Origin: an uncultured Alphaproteobacteria bacterium
Lineage (GTDB): Bacteria; Pseudomonadota; Alphaproteobacteria; Rhodobacterales; Rhodobacteraceae
Direction of reading: 5' to 3'
DNA length: 64,000 nt
NCBI GenBank assembly: GCA_902599445.1
Contig: CACKFK010000004.1
Span: 16,551-80,550 of the forward strand
Below the pieces are notes generated by a model. The model did not search any database, was not told the origin of the DNA, and saw only the letters and a list, made by a program, of their open reading frames with translations. Every line of letters starts with the position of its first letter. The stretch's first letter is position 1. Below, piece after piece: positions 7,781-17,158 of this stretch. The translations under genes were made by a program, and so were the position numbers.

Positions 7781-10420
7781 ATGGAACTAACCATAGAGCA
7801 AGCCCTTCAGCAGGGTGTTGCTGCACATAATGCAGGCAATTTGCAGGAAGCCGAGCGTGTTTACCAAGCAATATTGCAGAGCCAGCCTAAGCATCCTGAT
7901 GCAAATCATAACTTAGGACTTATAGCAGTCTCTGTTAATAAGGCTGGGGAGGCGTTGCCATTGTTTAAAACTGCCCTCGAAGCTAATCCAAAGATAGAAC
8001 AGTTTTGGCTAAGTTACATTGATGCTCTTATTAAAGAAAAGCAGTTTGAAAATGCTAAGAAAGTCCTTGAGCAGGGAAAGGAGCAGGGTGTGGCTGGAGA
8101 GAAATTAAATGCCTTGGAGGCACAACTAGCTTCCACAAATCAAACAAAAGATCCTAATTTACCTGAGCAAGAGACAAGGCTTATATTGGTGGAAAAACGT
8201 AAGGAGGCGTCTGCAAGGAAAAAAAAGAAAAGAGAAAATGCTAATAGTTTAAGACCGTCTCAGCAACAACTCAGCATACTTGTACAGCACTATCAAAACA
8301 GACAGTATGGCGAAGCTGAGAAGTTAGCAATATCCATTACCGAACAATTCCCCAAAAATGAATACGGCTGGAAAATTCTTGGAGCTGTACTTGCGCAAAC
8401 AGGCAGAATTTCTGAGGCTATAAATGCAAATCAAAGAGCCGTGCAATTAGCTCCTCAACATGCGGAAGCGCACAGCAACTTGGGTGTTGCACTACAAGAA
8501 CTAGGAAGGTTGGATGAAGCTGAGGCAAGTTACAGGCAAGCGATAGCGTTGAAATCTGGCTATGCCGAAGCCCACTACAACTTGGGCATCACGCTTCAAA
8601 AACTAGGAAGACTAGACGAAGCTGAGGCAAGCTATAACCAAGCGATAGCGTTAAAGCCTGACTCTGCCGAAGCGCACAGCAACTTGGGTAACACACTTCA
8701 AGAACTAGGAAGACTAGACGAAGCTGAGGCAAGCTATAACCAAGCGATAGCGTTGAAGCCTGACTTTTCCGATGCCCATAACAACTTGGGCGCCATGCTC
8801 AAAGAGATGGGCAGATTAGAAGAGGCAGAAGCAAGCTTGAGGCAAGCGATAGCAGTGAAGCCTGGCTATGCCGAAGCCCACAGCAACTTGGGTACCACGC
8901 TCAAAGAACTAGGAAAATTAGACGAGGCTCAAGCAAGCTATACACAAGCAATAGCATTGAAGTCTGACTTTGCCGAAGCCCACTATAATTTGGGTAAAGC
9001 GCTCAAAGAGCTGGGCAGATTAGATGAAGCTGAAGCCAGCTATAACCAAGCGATAGCGTTGAAACCAAACTATGCTGAAGCCCACTACAATTTGGGTAAA
9101 GCGCTCAAAGAGTTGGGCAGATTGGACAAAGCTGAAGCTAGCTATAACCAAGCGATAGCGCTGAAATCTGGCTATGCCGAAGCCCACAGCAACTTGGGTA
9201 TCACACTCAAGGAACTAGGAAGATTAGACAAAGCTGAAGCAAGCATGAGGCAAGCGATAGCATTGAAGCCTGACTATGCCGAAGCCCACAGCAACTTGGG
9301 TAACACACTTAAAAAACTAGGAAGATTAGACGAAGCTGAAGCAAGCTTGAGGCAAGCGATAACATTGAAGCCTGACTTAGCTGAAGCGCACAACAACCTG
9401 GGTAACACGATCAAAGAACTAGGAAGATTAGACGAAGCTAAAGCAAGCTTGAGGCAAGCGATAGTATTGAAGCCTGACTATGTGGATGCAGCACGAAATT
9501 TAGTCAAACTACCTGTGGGGCAATTAGATTCGGATGCTCTTAATTTATGTGAGAAGGCATTTGATGTTCTAGATGATTCACCAGAATATCAAATAAAATA
9601 CTTTTTCTTTCAAGGAAATTTGCTCAAGCATCGGGGATTTATAGAGCAATCGTTTAATGTATTTTGTAAAGCCAATAAACTAAAATTAGAAGTTAGTAAA
9701 GATAGAATGATAGTGGACGCTAAGAAAAATATTGACAGTTTAATGAGAATAGATAAATGGATGCCGAATCCTCCAGAGTTAGCTGGAAAAAGATTAGCGA
9801 AACTGTTCATAATGGGCCCATCAAAATCGGGAAAGTCTTCGCTAGAACATATCCTTAGCGCAAGCTCGCATGTTAAGACACTGTACGAGACAATCAAACA
9901 TAATGAGCTTATAAAAAGTGATGGTCGTGGAAAAGATTCGAGTGAATTGCTCTTTGAAAATCTTTTTTCCCAAAGTGAAGGCAAGCTTTTTTATCAGGGT
10001 TATAAGGTAGTAACCTCCACTAATCCTGGGAGCATATTTTATTCTGATTACCTAATGGATATGTTACCGACTGCATATTTCATAATTGTTAAAAGAGATC
10101 TTCGGGATGTCTCACCAGAAATATTTACTTCTGAGTATAACAGCAAAAACCTTTACTCATATGATGCAAACGAAATTTCAAAATATTTGGACGTTTATAA
10201 TAGAGTTTGTGAAACGTTAGCTTTAAAGGTCCCCGATAGATGCCTTACAGTATCTTTTGAGGATATTATTCGAGCTCCAGAAGATGTGGTTGACGAAATC
10301 AGTAGGTTAGTAGGCAGTAGTCTCAGAGTGAATCATTTAAAGCGAAATGCTGCTAGCTTTGAATGTGAAAGTTTGTTTCGAAACCACTATGCAACCCTGA
10401 GCAACGAATCCAAATATTGA
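7781..10420 (+). CDS. TPR-repeat protein with C-terminal sulfotransferase domain
   Basis: An 879-residue protein. Residues 1-90 are TPR-like, 90-170 are a lysine-rich linker, and 175-227 hold another TPR. Residues 228-567 are ten consecutive 34-residue TPR units of near-identical sequence (AEAH-NLG--L-ELGRLDEAEAS). The C-terminus (about 670-870) is a sulfotransferase-like domain: the P-loop-like MGPSKSGKSSLEHIL near residue 680 would bind the 5'-phosphate of PAPS, and IIVKRDLRDV near 770 is the second nucleotide-binding segment. Such fusions probably sulfate proteins or glycans, with the TPRs holding the partner; the acceptor is unknown. Base composition of the repeat block looks richer in GC than neighbouring genes. 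The gene lies inside the repeat-bounded island. Confidence 0.8.
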   Translation: MELTIEQALQQGVAAHNAGNLQEAERVYQAILQSQPKHPDANHNLGLIAVSVNKAGEALPLFKTALEANPKIEQFWLSYIDALIKEKQFENAKKVLEQGKEQGVAGEKLNALEAQLASTNQTKDPNLPEQETRLILVEKRKEASARKKKKRENANSLRPSQQQLSILVQHYQNRQYGEAEKLAISITEQFPKNEYGWKILGAVLAQTGRISEAINANQRAVQLAPQHAEAHSNLGVALQELGRLDEAEASYRQAIALKSGYAEAHYNLGITLQKLGRLDEAEASYNQAIALKPDSAEAHSNLGNTLQELGRLDEAEASYNQAIALKPDFSDAHNNLGAMLKEMGRLEEAEASLRQAIAVKPGYAEAHSNLGTTLKELGKLDEAQASYTQAIALKSDFAEAHYNLGKALKELGRLDEAEASYNQAIALKPNYAEAHYNLGKALKELGRLDKAEASYNQAIALKSGYAEAHSNLGITLKELGRLDKAEASMRQAIALKPDYAEAHSNLGNTLKKLGRLDEAEASLRQAITLKPDLAEAHNNLGNTIKELGRLDEAKASLRQAIVLKPDYVDAARNLVKLPVGQLDSDALNLCEKAFDVLDDSPEYQIKYFFFQGNLLKHRGFIEQSFNVFCKANKLKLEVSKDRMIVDAKKNIDSLMRIDKWMPNPPELAGKRLAKLFIMGPSKSGKSSLEHILSASSHVKTLYETIKHNELIKSDGRGKDSSELLFENLFSQSEGKLFYQGYKVVTSTNPGSIFYSDYLMDMLPTAYFIIVKRDLRDVSPEIFTSEYNSKNLYSYDANEISKYLDVYNRVCETLALKVPDRCLTVSFEDIIRAPEDVVDEISRLVGSSLRVNHLKRNAASFECESLFRNHYATLSNESKY
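8462..9481 (+). repeat. Ten tandem 102-bp coding repeats (TPR units)
   Basis: Exactly ten 34-codon units with no indels, starting at GCGGAAGCGCACAGCAAC. Adjacent units share long identical stretches (for example AAGCTATAACCAAGCGATAG), showing recent expansion or homogenisation at the DNA level. Confidence 0.9.
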
Positions 10421-10717
10421 TTGTAAGATATCACTGTTCCACAGCAAAACAACCTACATTAAACCACTATAAAAAAGGGTTTTTTTGTAAGAGAGGCAAT
10501 AAAGGGACACTCTACTTTGGCCTAACTCTCAAATCAGAAGTAGCAGCTGATTTCTAATTAATACACTGGAACGTGTAAGGTGTGTGTGTAGGGCTAACCA
10601 TAACTTTTCTATACAACGCTCTTCACGAGAGACTTTAGGTTTCAGCTTACACCCCCTAAACGTTCTTTAGCGTTCCCTAAAACTGACAACTACTGATCCT
10701 CCTCCTCCAAAAATAAA

Positions 10718-10826
10718 AGAAAATCTGAAAGCACAACCTATAAGGTGCTGCTTTGGTCTTTCCTCCTTATGGGTCTGTGCGTCTGTATAACTGTTCTTTT
10801 TGGAAAGGACAAAAGGTAGGACATTT
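10718..10826 (+). repeat. Repeat C (second copy of the 109-bp element)
   Basis: A direct repeat of B with about 90% identity. The hairpin is retained (stem at 10740-10747 and 10763-10770, 7 of 8 pairs), and the 24-base core is at 10803-10826. Confidence 0.8.
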
Positions 10827-10951
10827 CATTAGATTAAGGTTAAAGATACATTTAATAAGAGGTGGGAACTTATTTCTTCGGAAGAAGAAATTCCTCTTTT
10901 TTAGAGCCACTACTTAAAGTACAAGATTGTTATTTTTTCTGAAGATTAATG

Positions 10952-10986
10952 TAATTAGCCAGAAAGTAGTTCAGTCTGGCTAATTA
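10952..10986. terminator. 12-bp stem-loop downstream of the permease gene
   Basis: Perfect inverted repeat TAATTAGCCAGA / TCTGGCTAATTA with an 11-base loop, 13 bases beyond the minus-strand stop. The T-run (ATTTTTTT) lies on the plus-strand side, so it could also stop plus-strand readthrough. Confidence 0.5.
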
Positions 10987-10998
10987 GCTTGGATTTTT

Positions 10999-12318
10999 TT
11001 AAATGTCTTCAGGTAAAATCAAATTTAATAATATAGCGATGACTGCTGTTGGAGCAACAGCAGAGGTGGCCAAGGTTTTCATTATTCCTGGAAGATATTG
11101 TACTGCACTAGGTACAAGATTTAAACCAAGTCCAACTGATAATGAAACGGCGATTATTACCATATTTCGCCTATTCATGTTTACTTCGGTTAGCATATTC
11201 ATGCCAGCTGAAGCTACCATTCCAAACATGACGATCACGCCCCCACCAAGTACAGGCAAAGGCATCGAGGCAATTATAGCGCCTATTTTTGGGATTAGGC
11301 CACATACAACCATTATTAAACCCGCAATTGTGACTACGTGGCGTGACATTATTCCTGTCATGCCAACTATGCCAACGTTTTGGCTAAAGGAAGTATTTGG
11401 CAAGCCTCCAAAAATTCCAGCTACCGAAGTACCTAAGCCGTCAGCATACGTTGCTCCCGCTATTTCTTTGTCAGTGGCCGTTCTTCCAGCCCCAGCTTTT
11501 GTGGTTGCAGAGGTGTCACCCACAGTCTCTATAGCAGAAACAATACAAACTAATGTAACAGCAATAACAGCTCCTAGGCTGAATTCAAATCCGTAAGGTA
11601 GAGGTTGCAAGGAAGTTATCCAGCTGGCTTTACTTACGGCTCCAAAACTTACCATCCCTGTAATATAGGCAAGAGCATAACCCGCTAATAGCCCAATAAG
11701 GATAGCCCCGTTAGAGATAGCGCCTTTCCCAAAAAATTTGCAAACTAAAGCTATGATTATGACGCATAGAGCAACGCTCCAATGTTTAAGGGATCCGAAG
11801 CTTTCTGCAGCCATTTGAAAATCCGCAGCACCACCAGCGGCATATTTTATTCCGACCGGAATAAGATAAAGACCAATTGATAAAATTACTAAGCCAGTGA
11901 CCAAAGGAGGAAACAACCATCGGATTTTTTGAATTACTGACCCTAACAAAAAGTGTAAACCACCACCAATTATACAAGCAGTTAAAGCTACACCAAGTCC
12001 TTGTGTTGCTGAAATTCCAGCTAAAACGCCAACAAATGCAAAACTGGTACCTTGCATAATTGGTAACTTTGCACCAATTGGACCTGCACCAATGGTTTGA
12101 AATAATGTAGCAATTCCAGCAAATAGCATAGCCATTTGTATTAGATACACTTGCTCAGAACTCCCGAAAGCTAATCCTGCTGCACCAGCTATTATTACTG
12201 AAGGGGTAACATTTGATGCAAACATAGCAAGGACATGCTGGAGTCCGAGCGGCATAGCCTCGGTCAAGGGAGGGGTGTTATCCGGGTTGGAATATTTATC
12301 TAAGTTACTTTCTGCCAT
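10999..12318 (-). CDS. Uracil/xanthine-type nucleobase permease (NCS2 family)
   Basis: A 439-residue polytopic protein with the fold signature of nucleobase:cation symporter-2 carriers. Features include the GLQHVLAMFASNVTPS start, the QGTSFAF segment, ETVGDTSATT (conserved Glu of the binding site) and the SFSQNVGIVGMTGI segment with conserved Asn-Val-Gly. About 12-14 membrane segments are expected. It imports a purine or pyrimidine base with H+ or Na+; the precise base cannot be told. It stands alone, with repeat C downstream and repeat D upstream, so it may be part of the island or simply lie beside it. Confidence 0.88.
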   Translation of the reverse strand: MAESNLDKYSNPDNTPPLTEAMPLGLQHVLAMFASNVTPSVIIAGAAGLAFGSSEQVYLIQMAMLFAGIATLFQTIGAGPIGAKLPIMQGTSFAFVGVLAGISATQGLGVALTACIIGGGLHFLLGSVIQKIRWLFPPLVTGLVILSIGLYLIPVGIKYAAGGAADFQMAAESFGSLKHWSVALCVIIIALVCKFFGKGAISNGAILIGLLAGYALAYITGMVSFGAVSKASWITSLQPLPYGFEFSLGAVIAVTLVCIVSAIETVGDTSATTKAGAGRTATDKEIAGATYADGLGTSVAGIFGGLPNTSFSQNVGIVGMTGIMSRHVVTIAGLIMVVCGLIPKIGAIIASMPLPVLGGGVIVMFGMVASAGMNMLTEVNMNRRNMVIIAVSLSVGLGLNLVPSAVQYLPGIMKTLATSAVAPTAVIAILLNLILPEDI

Positions 12319-12456
12319 AATTTAAAGCCTCTTATTACATTTATTTTTCAGTTTAAGAATATATTAATTGATTTTTTAACAAATCACTATGTTGTGACTC
12401 ATAGAAGACGATATAATAGTTCAAATATTATTTTTATGATTTTACCATTTGAAAAT

Positions 12457-12507
12457 CCCAAATAATTCTAATTGATATCCTTTTGTGATCAAGGAGTGTA
12501 GGATATT
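12457..12507 (+). repeat. Repeat D (partial copy of repeat A)
   Basis: The first 34 bases (12457-12490) match 4640-4673 at 30 of 34 positions in the same orientation. They are followed by a degenerate half-core (GTGTAGGATATTT, 12495-12507) corresponding to the end of the 24-base core. Confidence 0.6.
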
Positions 12508-12584
12508 TGTGAGATCTAATGGCTAATTATTCATTAAGTTTATGGAATTTAATAAATCAAAACTGTCGTGTTACTCTTTATTTT

Positions 12585-13487
12585 TTAGGAATTCCTTATA
12601 TACCAACCATCAAATTGACTGTATCCGTTAAAAGCACACTGGTAATCATTTTTTAGCAATAATGCATTGATTTGTTCTTGATAATCAGGAATTTCGCAAT
12701 GTTCAACCGTCATGAGCTTAGGGCCAAATTTTTCAAAGTCAAAACTCTTAAGTATTGTTAATTCACTTCCTTCCGTATCGACTGACATATAATCAATAGG
12801 TTTGGAATCAAAATATTTAACAAAGACATCATTTAGAGATATAGTCGGAACTTTTACTAGATTTCCACCATTATTTCTATCCAAATTGTCTGCGTGCCCA
12901 GATGAATTTCTATATTCTTGAATAGTAGAAAGTACTCCGTGATCCGAAACAAAGAAATCAAGATTTTTTCCAGAAGATGAAAAAATGCAATCCGTAATAA
13001 TTTGTGCCGAAGGTCTATTTTTTCGTAGTTGGTCATGCCAAGGAGGACTAGGTTCTGCAAGAACTCCTTTCCAACCAAAATTCTCTTCTAACAACTTAGA
13101 ATTCGAAAGGCTCACCCCATTTGTGGCACCAAATTCCAAAAAACTGCCATTTTTTTTTCCTTTCAAAACATATAGTACAAATAAATCCTGAAATAATTGA
13201 GATGACGAAAGGTGGTGATTCATTAAAATAAAGCTATAAAACTCGAGAAATTTTTTGTCATAAGTTTTTATAAAATTGGCTAGTTCATAAAACTTTGGTA
13301 ACTTTCTATTGTCATTTTTTTTGATCAATTCAAAAATGCGCTTATCAACCTGTTGAACTTCGCCATTATCATGATGTATATTGTATTTTTTTTGATTATT
13401 GTATTTATCGCTGTAACTGGGTTCTTCGAACATAATCTTTATCCACATTTCTAAGGATTTAATTAGATAGCGAAATCCTTTCTGCAT
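12585..13487 (-). CDS. FkbM-family methyltransferase
   Basis: A 300-residue protein. From about residue 115 it shows the FkbM pattern: FLEFGATNGVSLSNSKLLE (SAM-binding loop), WKGVLAEPSP, the VPTISLNDV segment, and DYMSVDTEGSELTILKSFD (the post-III acidic signature). FkbM enzymes O-methylate sugars, lipids or natural products in the cytoplasm; the acceptor here is unknown. The N-terminal 110 residues are helical and do not match the core domain. It lies beyond repeat D and before the phosphonate transporter, on the same strand but separated from it by 208 bases, so an operon is unlikely. It could modify a surface glycan. Confidence 0.85.
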   Translation of the reverse strand: MQKGFRYLIKSLEMWIKIMFEEPSYSDKYNNQKKYNIHHDNGEVQQVDKRIFELIKKNDNRKLPKFYELANFIKTYDKKFLEFYSFILMNHHLSSSQLFQDLFVLYVLKGKKNGSFLEFGATNGVSLSNSKLLEENFGWKGVLAEPSPPWHDQLRKNRPSAQIITDCIFSSSGKNLDFFVSDHGVLSTIQEYRNSSGHADNLDRNNGGNLVKVPTISLNDVFVKYFDSKPIDYMSVDTEGSELTILKSFDFEKFGPKLMTVEHCEIPDYQEQINALLLKNDYQCAFNGYSQFDGWYIRNS

Positions 13488-13695
13488 TTTTTATGCCAGC
13501 CAACCGTCTTAATATCGGTCTAGGTTTTTCTCCTTGAAAATCTTTTTGACATAAAATCTTTTATTTTAAGGGAAGAAAAAATCAGAAACATGTCCAGCTG
13601 AAATGGCTAAGATTGCATTACAGATGTCTAATAGAAATCCCAAGAAAAATGACTAGTCCAAAACAACAGGTTTAATTATTTGATTCGTATCATAA

Positions 13696-14520
13696 TTAAA
13701 TTATGGCGCCACGAATTTTAGCGGAGACCCATTCAGAAACAAATACTGTCAACAAGATAACGATCAATATAGTGGATACTTGGGTCCATGCTAATGTATT
13801 AATTGATCCATTTAATTGAAGCCCAATTCCCCCAGCTCCCACCAATCCTAATATGGTTGATTCTCTAATATTAATATCCCAACGGTAAATTCCAACCCCC
13901 GCAATAGTTGGCAAAACTTGGGGTAATATTCCAAATACCATTTGTTGTAAGTTACTGGCCCCTGTTGCTTTCACTGCTTCTACTTGATTCTCGTCTATTT
14001 CCTCTATGGATTCGTAAATTAATTTGGCACAAAAGCCTATAGATCTTAAACCTATTGCTACTGTACCAGCCAAGACACCTGGCCCAAGTATAAATACCAA
14101 CATAAGAGCCCAAATTAGTGAGTTTACAGACCGTGAGGAGACAATGATAAACAATGCTAAAACTCTTATGATAATATGTGGCGTGGTATTTCGTGCCGCA
14201 CAAAAAGCAACAGGTATAGCAATGATCATGGCAATAATAGTTCCCAAAGTTGCTATATTGATAGTATCCCAAACTGGTTTCACAAGTTGTGACATATACG
14301 ACCATTTTGGTGGTACCATGCGAGTCCCAATATCAGCAGCTTGCCTAGGAGCGTCTTGAACGAAAAACCAAATAGTTTTTTCGGAAATCATATTCCAGGC
14401 AAAAAGGACAATCGATATTCCTAGCAACCAAAAAAACCAATTGACCCATTGCTCTTTGCTTGTTCTCCGTTTCCAAATATGCTCTTCATTTTTTTTAGAG
14501 ACTACCATCACTGCACCCAT
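13696..14520 (-). CDS. phnE: Phosphonate-type ABC transporter permease (distal PhnE)
   Basis: A 274-residue inner-membrane permease with about six helices. The cytoplasmic EAA loop is visible (SNLQQMVFGILPQVLP), as is the PhnE-type RWDINIRESTILGLVGAGGIG motif near the end. It pairs with the second PhnE encoded just upstream. The longest start overlaps that gene by 13 bases; an ATG at 14508 (MVVSKK) instead overlaps the previous stop as TGATG and is an equally likely coupled start. It is the last gene of phnD-phnC-phnE-phnE. Confidence 0.88.
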   Translation of the reverse strand: MGAVMVVSKKNEEHIWKRRTSKEQWVNWFFWLLGISIVLFAWNMISEKTIWFFVQDAPRQAADIGTRMVPPKWSYMSQLVKPVWDTINIATLGTIIAMIIAIPVAFCAARNTTPHIIIRVLALFIIVSSRSVNSLIWALMLVFILGPGVLAGTVAIGLRSIGFCAKLIYESIEEIDENQVEAVKATGASNLQQMVFGILPQVLPTIAGVGIYRWDINIRESTILGLVGAGGIGLQLNGSINTLAWTQVSTILIVILLTVFVSEWVSAKIRGAII

Positions 14521-15323
14521 TTTCTTAAAATGCTTGAGGCGTACTCTAAAACCATTACAATGACTATGATAACAAGCAAAATAGCAGCGGCCGTATCAAA
14601 TTCATATCGTGAAAATGCTGTGTTCAGCGTGGCCCCAATGCCGCCACCGCCTACTATGCCTACCACAGCTGATTCACGAAAATTGATGTCCAATCTATAT
14701 ACAGAAAGCCCGATCATTCTGGGCATCACCTGAGGTTGTATGGCATAATTAATCCATTGGAACCAATTTGCGCCCGTAGCTTTTACAGCTTCGGCCTGTG
14801 ACTCACTACTATTTTCTATATCCTCGGCTAGCAATTTGGCAAAGAAACCGATAGTTCCAAGACTAAGCGCAATGAAACCAGCAAAAGGTCCAAAACCAAA
14901 AAGCTTTACAGCAAATATAGCTAATATTATTTCTGGGAATGTTCTGGATCCAGCTATAATGAATCTACAAAGCATATAGACCCATAAGGGTGCTAGGTTT
15001 CTTGCTGCACCCAAACCAATAGGTATAGATAAAGCTATGCCCGCTACCGTTGAGATAATAGCCATCCAAACACTCTCAAGAATTCCTTCCCAGACGACAC
15101 CTCGGTTATCCGCAAAATTTGGCGGGAAAAAAGATTCTATGAATCTTTGACCTCTAGGTATGCCTTCCAGCACCCTTTGAACATTAATATCCATGCTCGC
15201 TAGGGCAGCAATTAAGTAAAGACCGCCACCAATAATGATAGACCAACGTAGCCAGGTTCTTTTTATAAAAGGTGGTTTATCCCAAACTACTGGGTATGTG
15301 GACGCTCCAGAAAGATCACTCAT
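14508..15323 (-). CDS. phnE: Phosphonate-type ABC transporter permease (proximal PhnE)
   Basis: A 271-residue permease with the same architecture as its downstream paralogue: an N-terminal helix, a transporter core with the EAA-type loop ([17 protein letters not shown]) and the [22 protein letters not shown] motif. Two non-identical PhnE proteins would form the membrane channel as a heterodimer. The start codon overlaps the phnC stop by four bases (ATGA), so translation is coupled. Confidence 0.88.
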   Translation of the reverse strand: MSDLSGASTYPVVWDKPPFIKRTWLRWSIIIGGGLYLIAALASMDINVQRVLEGIPRGQRFIESFFPPNFADNRGVVWEGILESVWMAIISTVAGIALSIPIGLGAARNLAPLWVYMLCRFIIAGSRTFPEIILAIFAVKLFGFGPFAGFIALSLGTIGFFAKLLAEDIENSSESQAEAVKATGANWFQWINYAIQPQVMPRMIGLSVYRLDINFRESAVVGIVGGGGIGATLNTAFSRYEFDTAAAILLVIIVIVMVLEYASSILRKWVQ

Positions 15324-16114
15324 TGTAGGGAATTATCCTCATCTTCGTCTTCAACTTTTTCAATTGTTGCTGACCAGTCCTCTTCTCCATATATCTGTGT
15401 TAGGACTTCAGGTGTTAAACCATCAGGTTTACCGTCGTATACTACTTTACCTAAAGCTAAACCTACTATTCTTTGGGAAAACATTTGAGCTAGTAGAACA
15501 TCATGGATGTTTATAATGGCTGTTAAACCCCGTTCTTCACAAAGTTCATTGATTAGCCTCATAATTTGGCGAGAAGTTTTTGGGTCAAGACTAGCCGTTG
15601 GTTCATCTACCAAAAGAAGGTCCGGATTCTGAATTAATGCCCTGCAAATCCCCACTCTCTGTCTTTGCCCTCCCGAAAGTTCATCGGCGCGTTTATCAGC
15701 CATTTCCAAAAGGCCAACCCTGTCTAACAGACGAAATGCTTCTTTTACATCCTGTTTGGGAAATTTCCTCAAATAGCTTCGCCAAAAACCTACATAGCCT
15801 AATCGTCCAGAGAGAACGTTTTCCATTACGGTTAAACGTTCGACTAGCGCATACTCTTGAAAAATCATTCCCATTTTCCTTCGGGCTTTTCGTAGGGCCC
15901 TTGAAGATAGCTTGGTTAAATTAACATCATTTAAGATTGCGCCTCCTTCTGTCGGTTCAACCAAACGATTAACACATCTTATCAAGGTCGATTTTCCAGC
16001 ACCTGAAGGACCTATCAGGGCGAGCACTTGACCGTCCGGAATAGTTAAACTAACACCCTGCAGAGCCAAGTCCCCGGTATCATACCTTTTTGTTAAATTC
16101 TCTAATTTCAACAT
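15320..16114 (-). CDS. phnC: Phosphonate-type ABC transporter ATPase
   Basis: A 264-residue ABC ATPase. Walker [10 protein letters not shown] is at residues 35-43, the signature LSGGQRQR at 146-153 and Walker B LLLVDE at 166-171, with a switch His in NIHDV. The sequence between signature and N-terminus follows PhnC. It powers the two PhnE permeases. A GC-rich hairpin lies between it and phnD, which would let phnD be expressed more strongly than the rest of the operon. Confidence 0.92.
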   Translation of the reverse strand: MLKLENLTKRYDTGDLALQGVSLTIPDGQVLALIGPSGAGKSTLIRCVNRLVEPTEGGAILNDVNLTKLSSRALRKARRKMGMIFQEYALVERLTVMENVLSGRLGYVGFWRSYLRKFPKQDVKEAFRLLDRVGLLEMADKRADELSGGQRQRVGICRALIQNPDLLLVDEPTASLDPKTSRQIMRLINELCEERGLTAIINIHDVLLAQMFSQRIVGLALGKVVYDGKPDGLTPEVLTQIYGEEDWSATIEKVEDEDEDNSLQ

Positions 16115-16134
16115 GTCGTGCTCTTTTCATAAAA

Positions 16135-16155
16135 CCAGACCCAAAAAGGGTCTGG
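16135..16155 (-). terminator. Perfect hairpin between phnD and phnC (attenuator or mRNA stabiliser)
   Basis: An 8-bp perfect stem CCAGACCC/GGGTCTGG with a 5-base loop, followed on the minus strand by TTTT. Such hairpins after binding-protein genes commonly protect the upstream mRNA or partly terminate transcription. Confidence 0.7.
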
Positions 16156-16180
16156 CTCTAATTTTGCAACGATCACAAGA

Positions 16181-17158
16181 CTATTTACAATCGTAGCTAA
16201 CGCCATTTGCTTTATCGATTTGCCTTATGACTGCCCAGTCATTCATATGGCGAATCCCAACGAAGCGATCAGCCTTTGCAAATTCTTTCTTGTATAGTGG
16301 GTCATCATCAAAATCCCAGGTGAAGAAAGCTGTTTTAATTTTTGCTACTAATTCAGGGTGTAAGTTGTGAGCATGCCCGTACCCAGTTGTTGGGAATGTA
16401 GGAGATCGATAGACTGCTCGTATCTTTCCTTTTTCAATTACCCCTCTTCTTTCCATTCTTTGAAGCACGGAATTTGCTACTGAAGCTATTTCATAGTCGC
16501 CATTGTAAACTCCAAGGATTGAATTGTCGTGCTTACCAGAAAATGTTGGTGTGAAATCTCTGTCTGCAATTAAGTCAAATTCGCCTTTTAAAATAGCTGA
16601 TGGGGCTTTAAATCCAGAATTAGAAGTAGGAGATGTAAAAGCCAAAGTTTTACCTTTAATTTCGGAAGGTGATTGAATTGAGCTATCTGCTTTTACTATG
16701 ATTTCCATTTCATAACCATAAGATCCATCATCTTTAGCATGCATTGCAAAAGGTACGAAACCAGCACAGCTCACTGCTATAGGATTAGACCCCGTATTGA
16801 AGCCTGCAACATGTAAGCGTCCCGAACGCATTGCTTCCAATTGAGCAGCATTTGATTCTACTGGGAAAAACACTACTTTTCTGTCAGTATGTTTCTGAAG
16901 GTGTTCGACAAATGATTTCCATATATTGGCATACACGGCTGGATCTTCGACTGGTGTGTAGGTAAATATTATAGTTTTTGGATCAACCCAGTCCTTAGGA
17001 TCTAATGGTAAATCTGCGACTTGGTCCATATTCCGATCACAGTATGCAACGTCTAAAGTGCCTCTGTGACAGTCTTCAGCAAAGGATGCTGATACTCCAA
17101 ACCATAAAGCACTCACTAGCAAGGCTGCTGCCAAGCCAAGTTTATAAATAATCCTCAT
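16181..17158 (-). CDS. phnD: Phosphonate/phosphite-type substrate-binding protein
   Basis: A 325-residue periplasmic binding protein. The start at 17158 (MRIIYKLG) is chosen because it has GGGAG 7 bases upstream and begins a clean signal peptide (cleavage after ASFAED region); a longer open frame to 17191 adds charged residues before it. The mature protein shows PhnD-family segments: FTYTPVEDPAVYANIWKSF, a FNTGSNPIAV ligand loop, FTSPTSNSGFKAPSAIL and GVYNGDYEIASVANSVL. The family binds phosphonates, and some members prefer phosphite or methylphosphonate. No phosphonate-degrading gene (C-P lyase, phnX, phnY or phnZ) is in the window, so the ligand cannot be fixed. Confidence 0.9.
   Translation of the reverse strand: MRIIYKLGLAAALLVSALWFGVSASFAEDCHRGTLDVAYCDRNMDQVADLPLDPKDWVDPKTIIFTYTPVEDPAVYANIWKSFVEHLQKHTDRKVVFFPVESNAAQLEAMRSGRLHVAGFNTGSNPIAVSCAGFVPFAMHAKDDGSYGYEMEIIVKADSSIQSPSEIKGKTLAFTSPTSNSGFKAPSAILKGEFDLIADRDFTPTFSGKHDNSILGVYNGDYEIASVANSVLQRMERRGVIEKGKIRAVYRSPTFPTTGYGHAHNLHPELVAKIKTAFFTWDFDDDPLYKKEFAKADRFVGIRHMNDWAVIRQIDKANGVSYDCK

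Larger units (their letters stand above)
10421..10998. other. 578-base intergenic region with repeat C and a 3' hairpin
   Basis: No gene was recognised. It contains repeat C (10718-10826) and a 12-bp stem-loop (10952-10986) beyond the permease stop. The stretch 10600-10700 is less AT-rich than the surroundings and could be a remnant, but I could not identify it. Confidence 0.65.

Noticed and set aside
13952..14305. Cysteine/tyrosine-rich alternative frame over phnE
   Set aside because: It overlaps a well-supported permease gene in the same direction, has no ribosome site and shows no domain features; it is a frame-shifted shadow.
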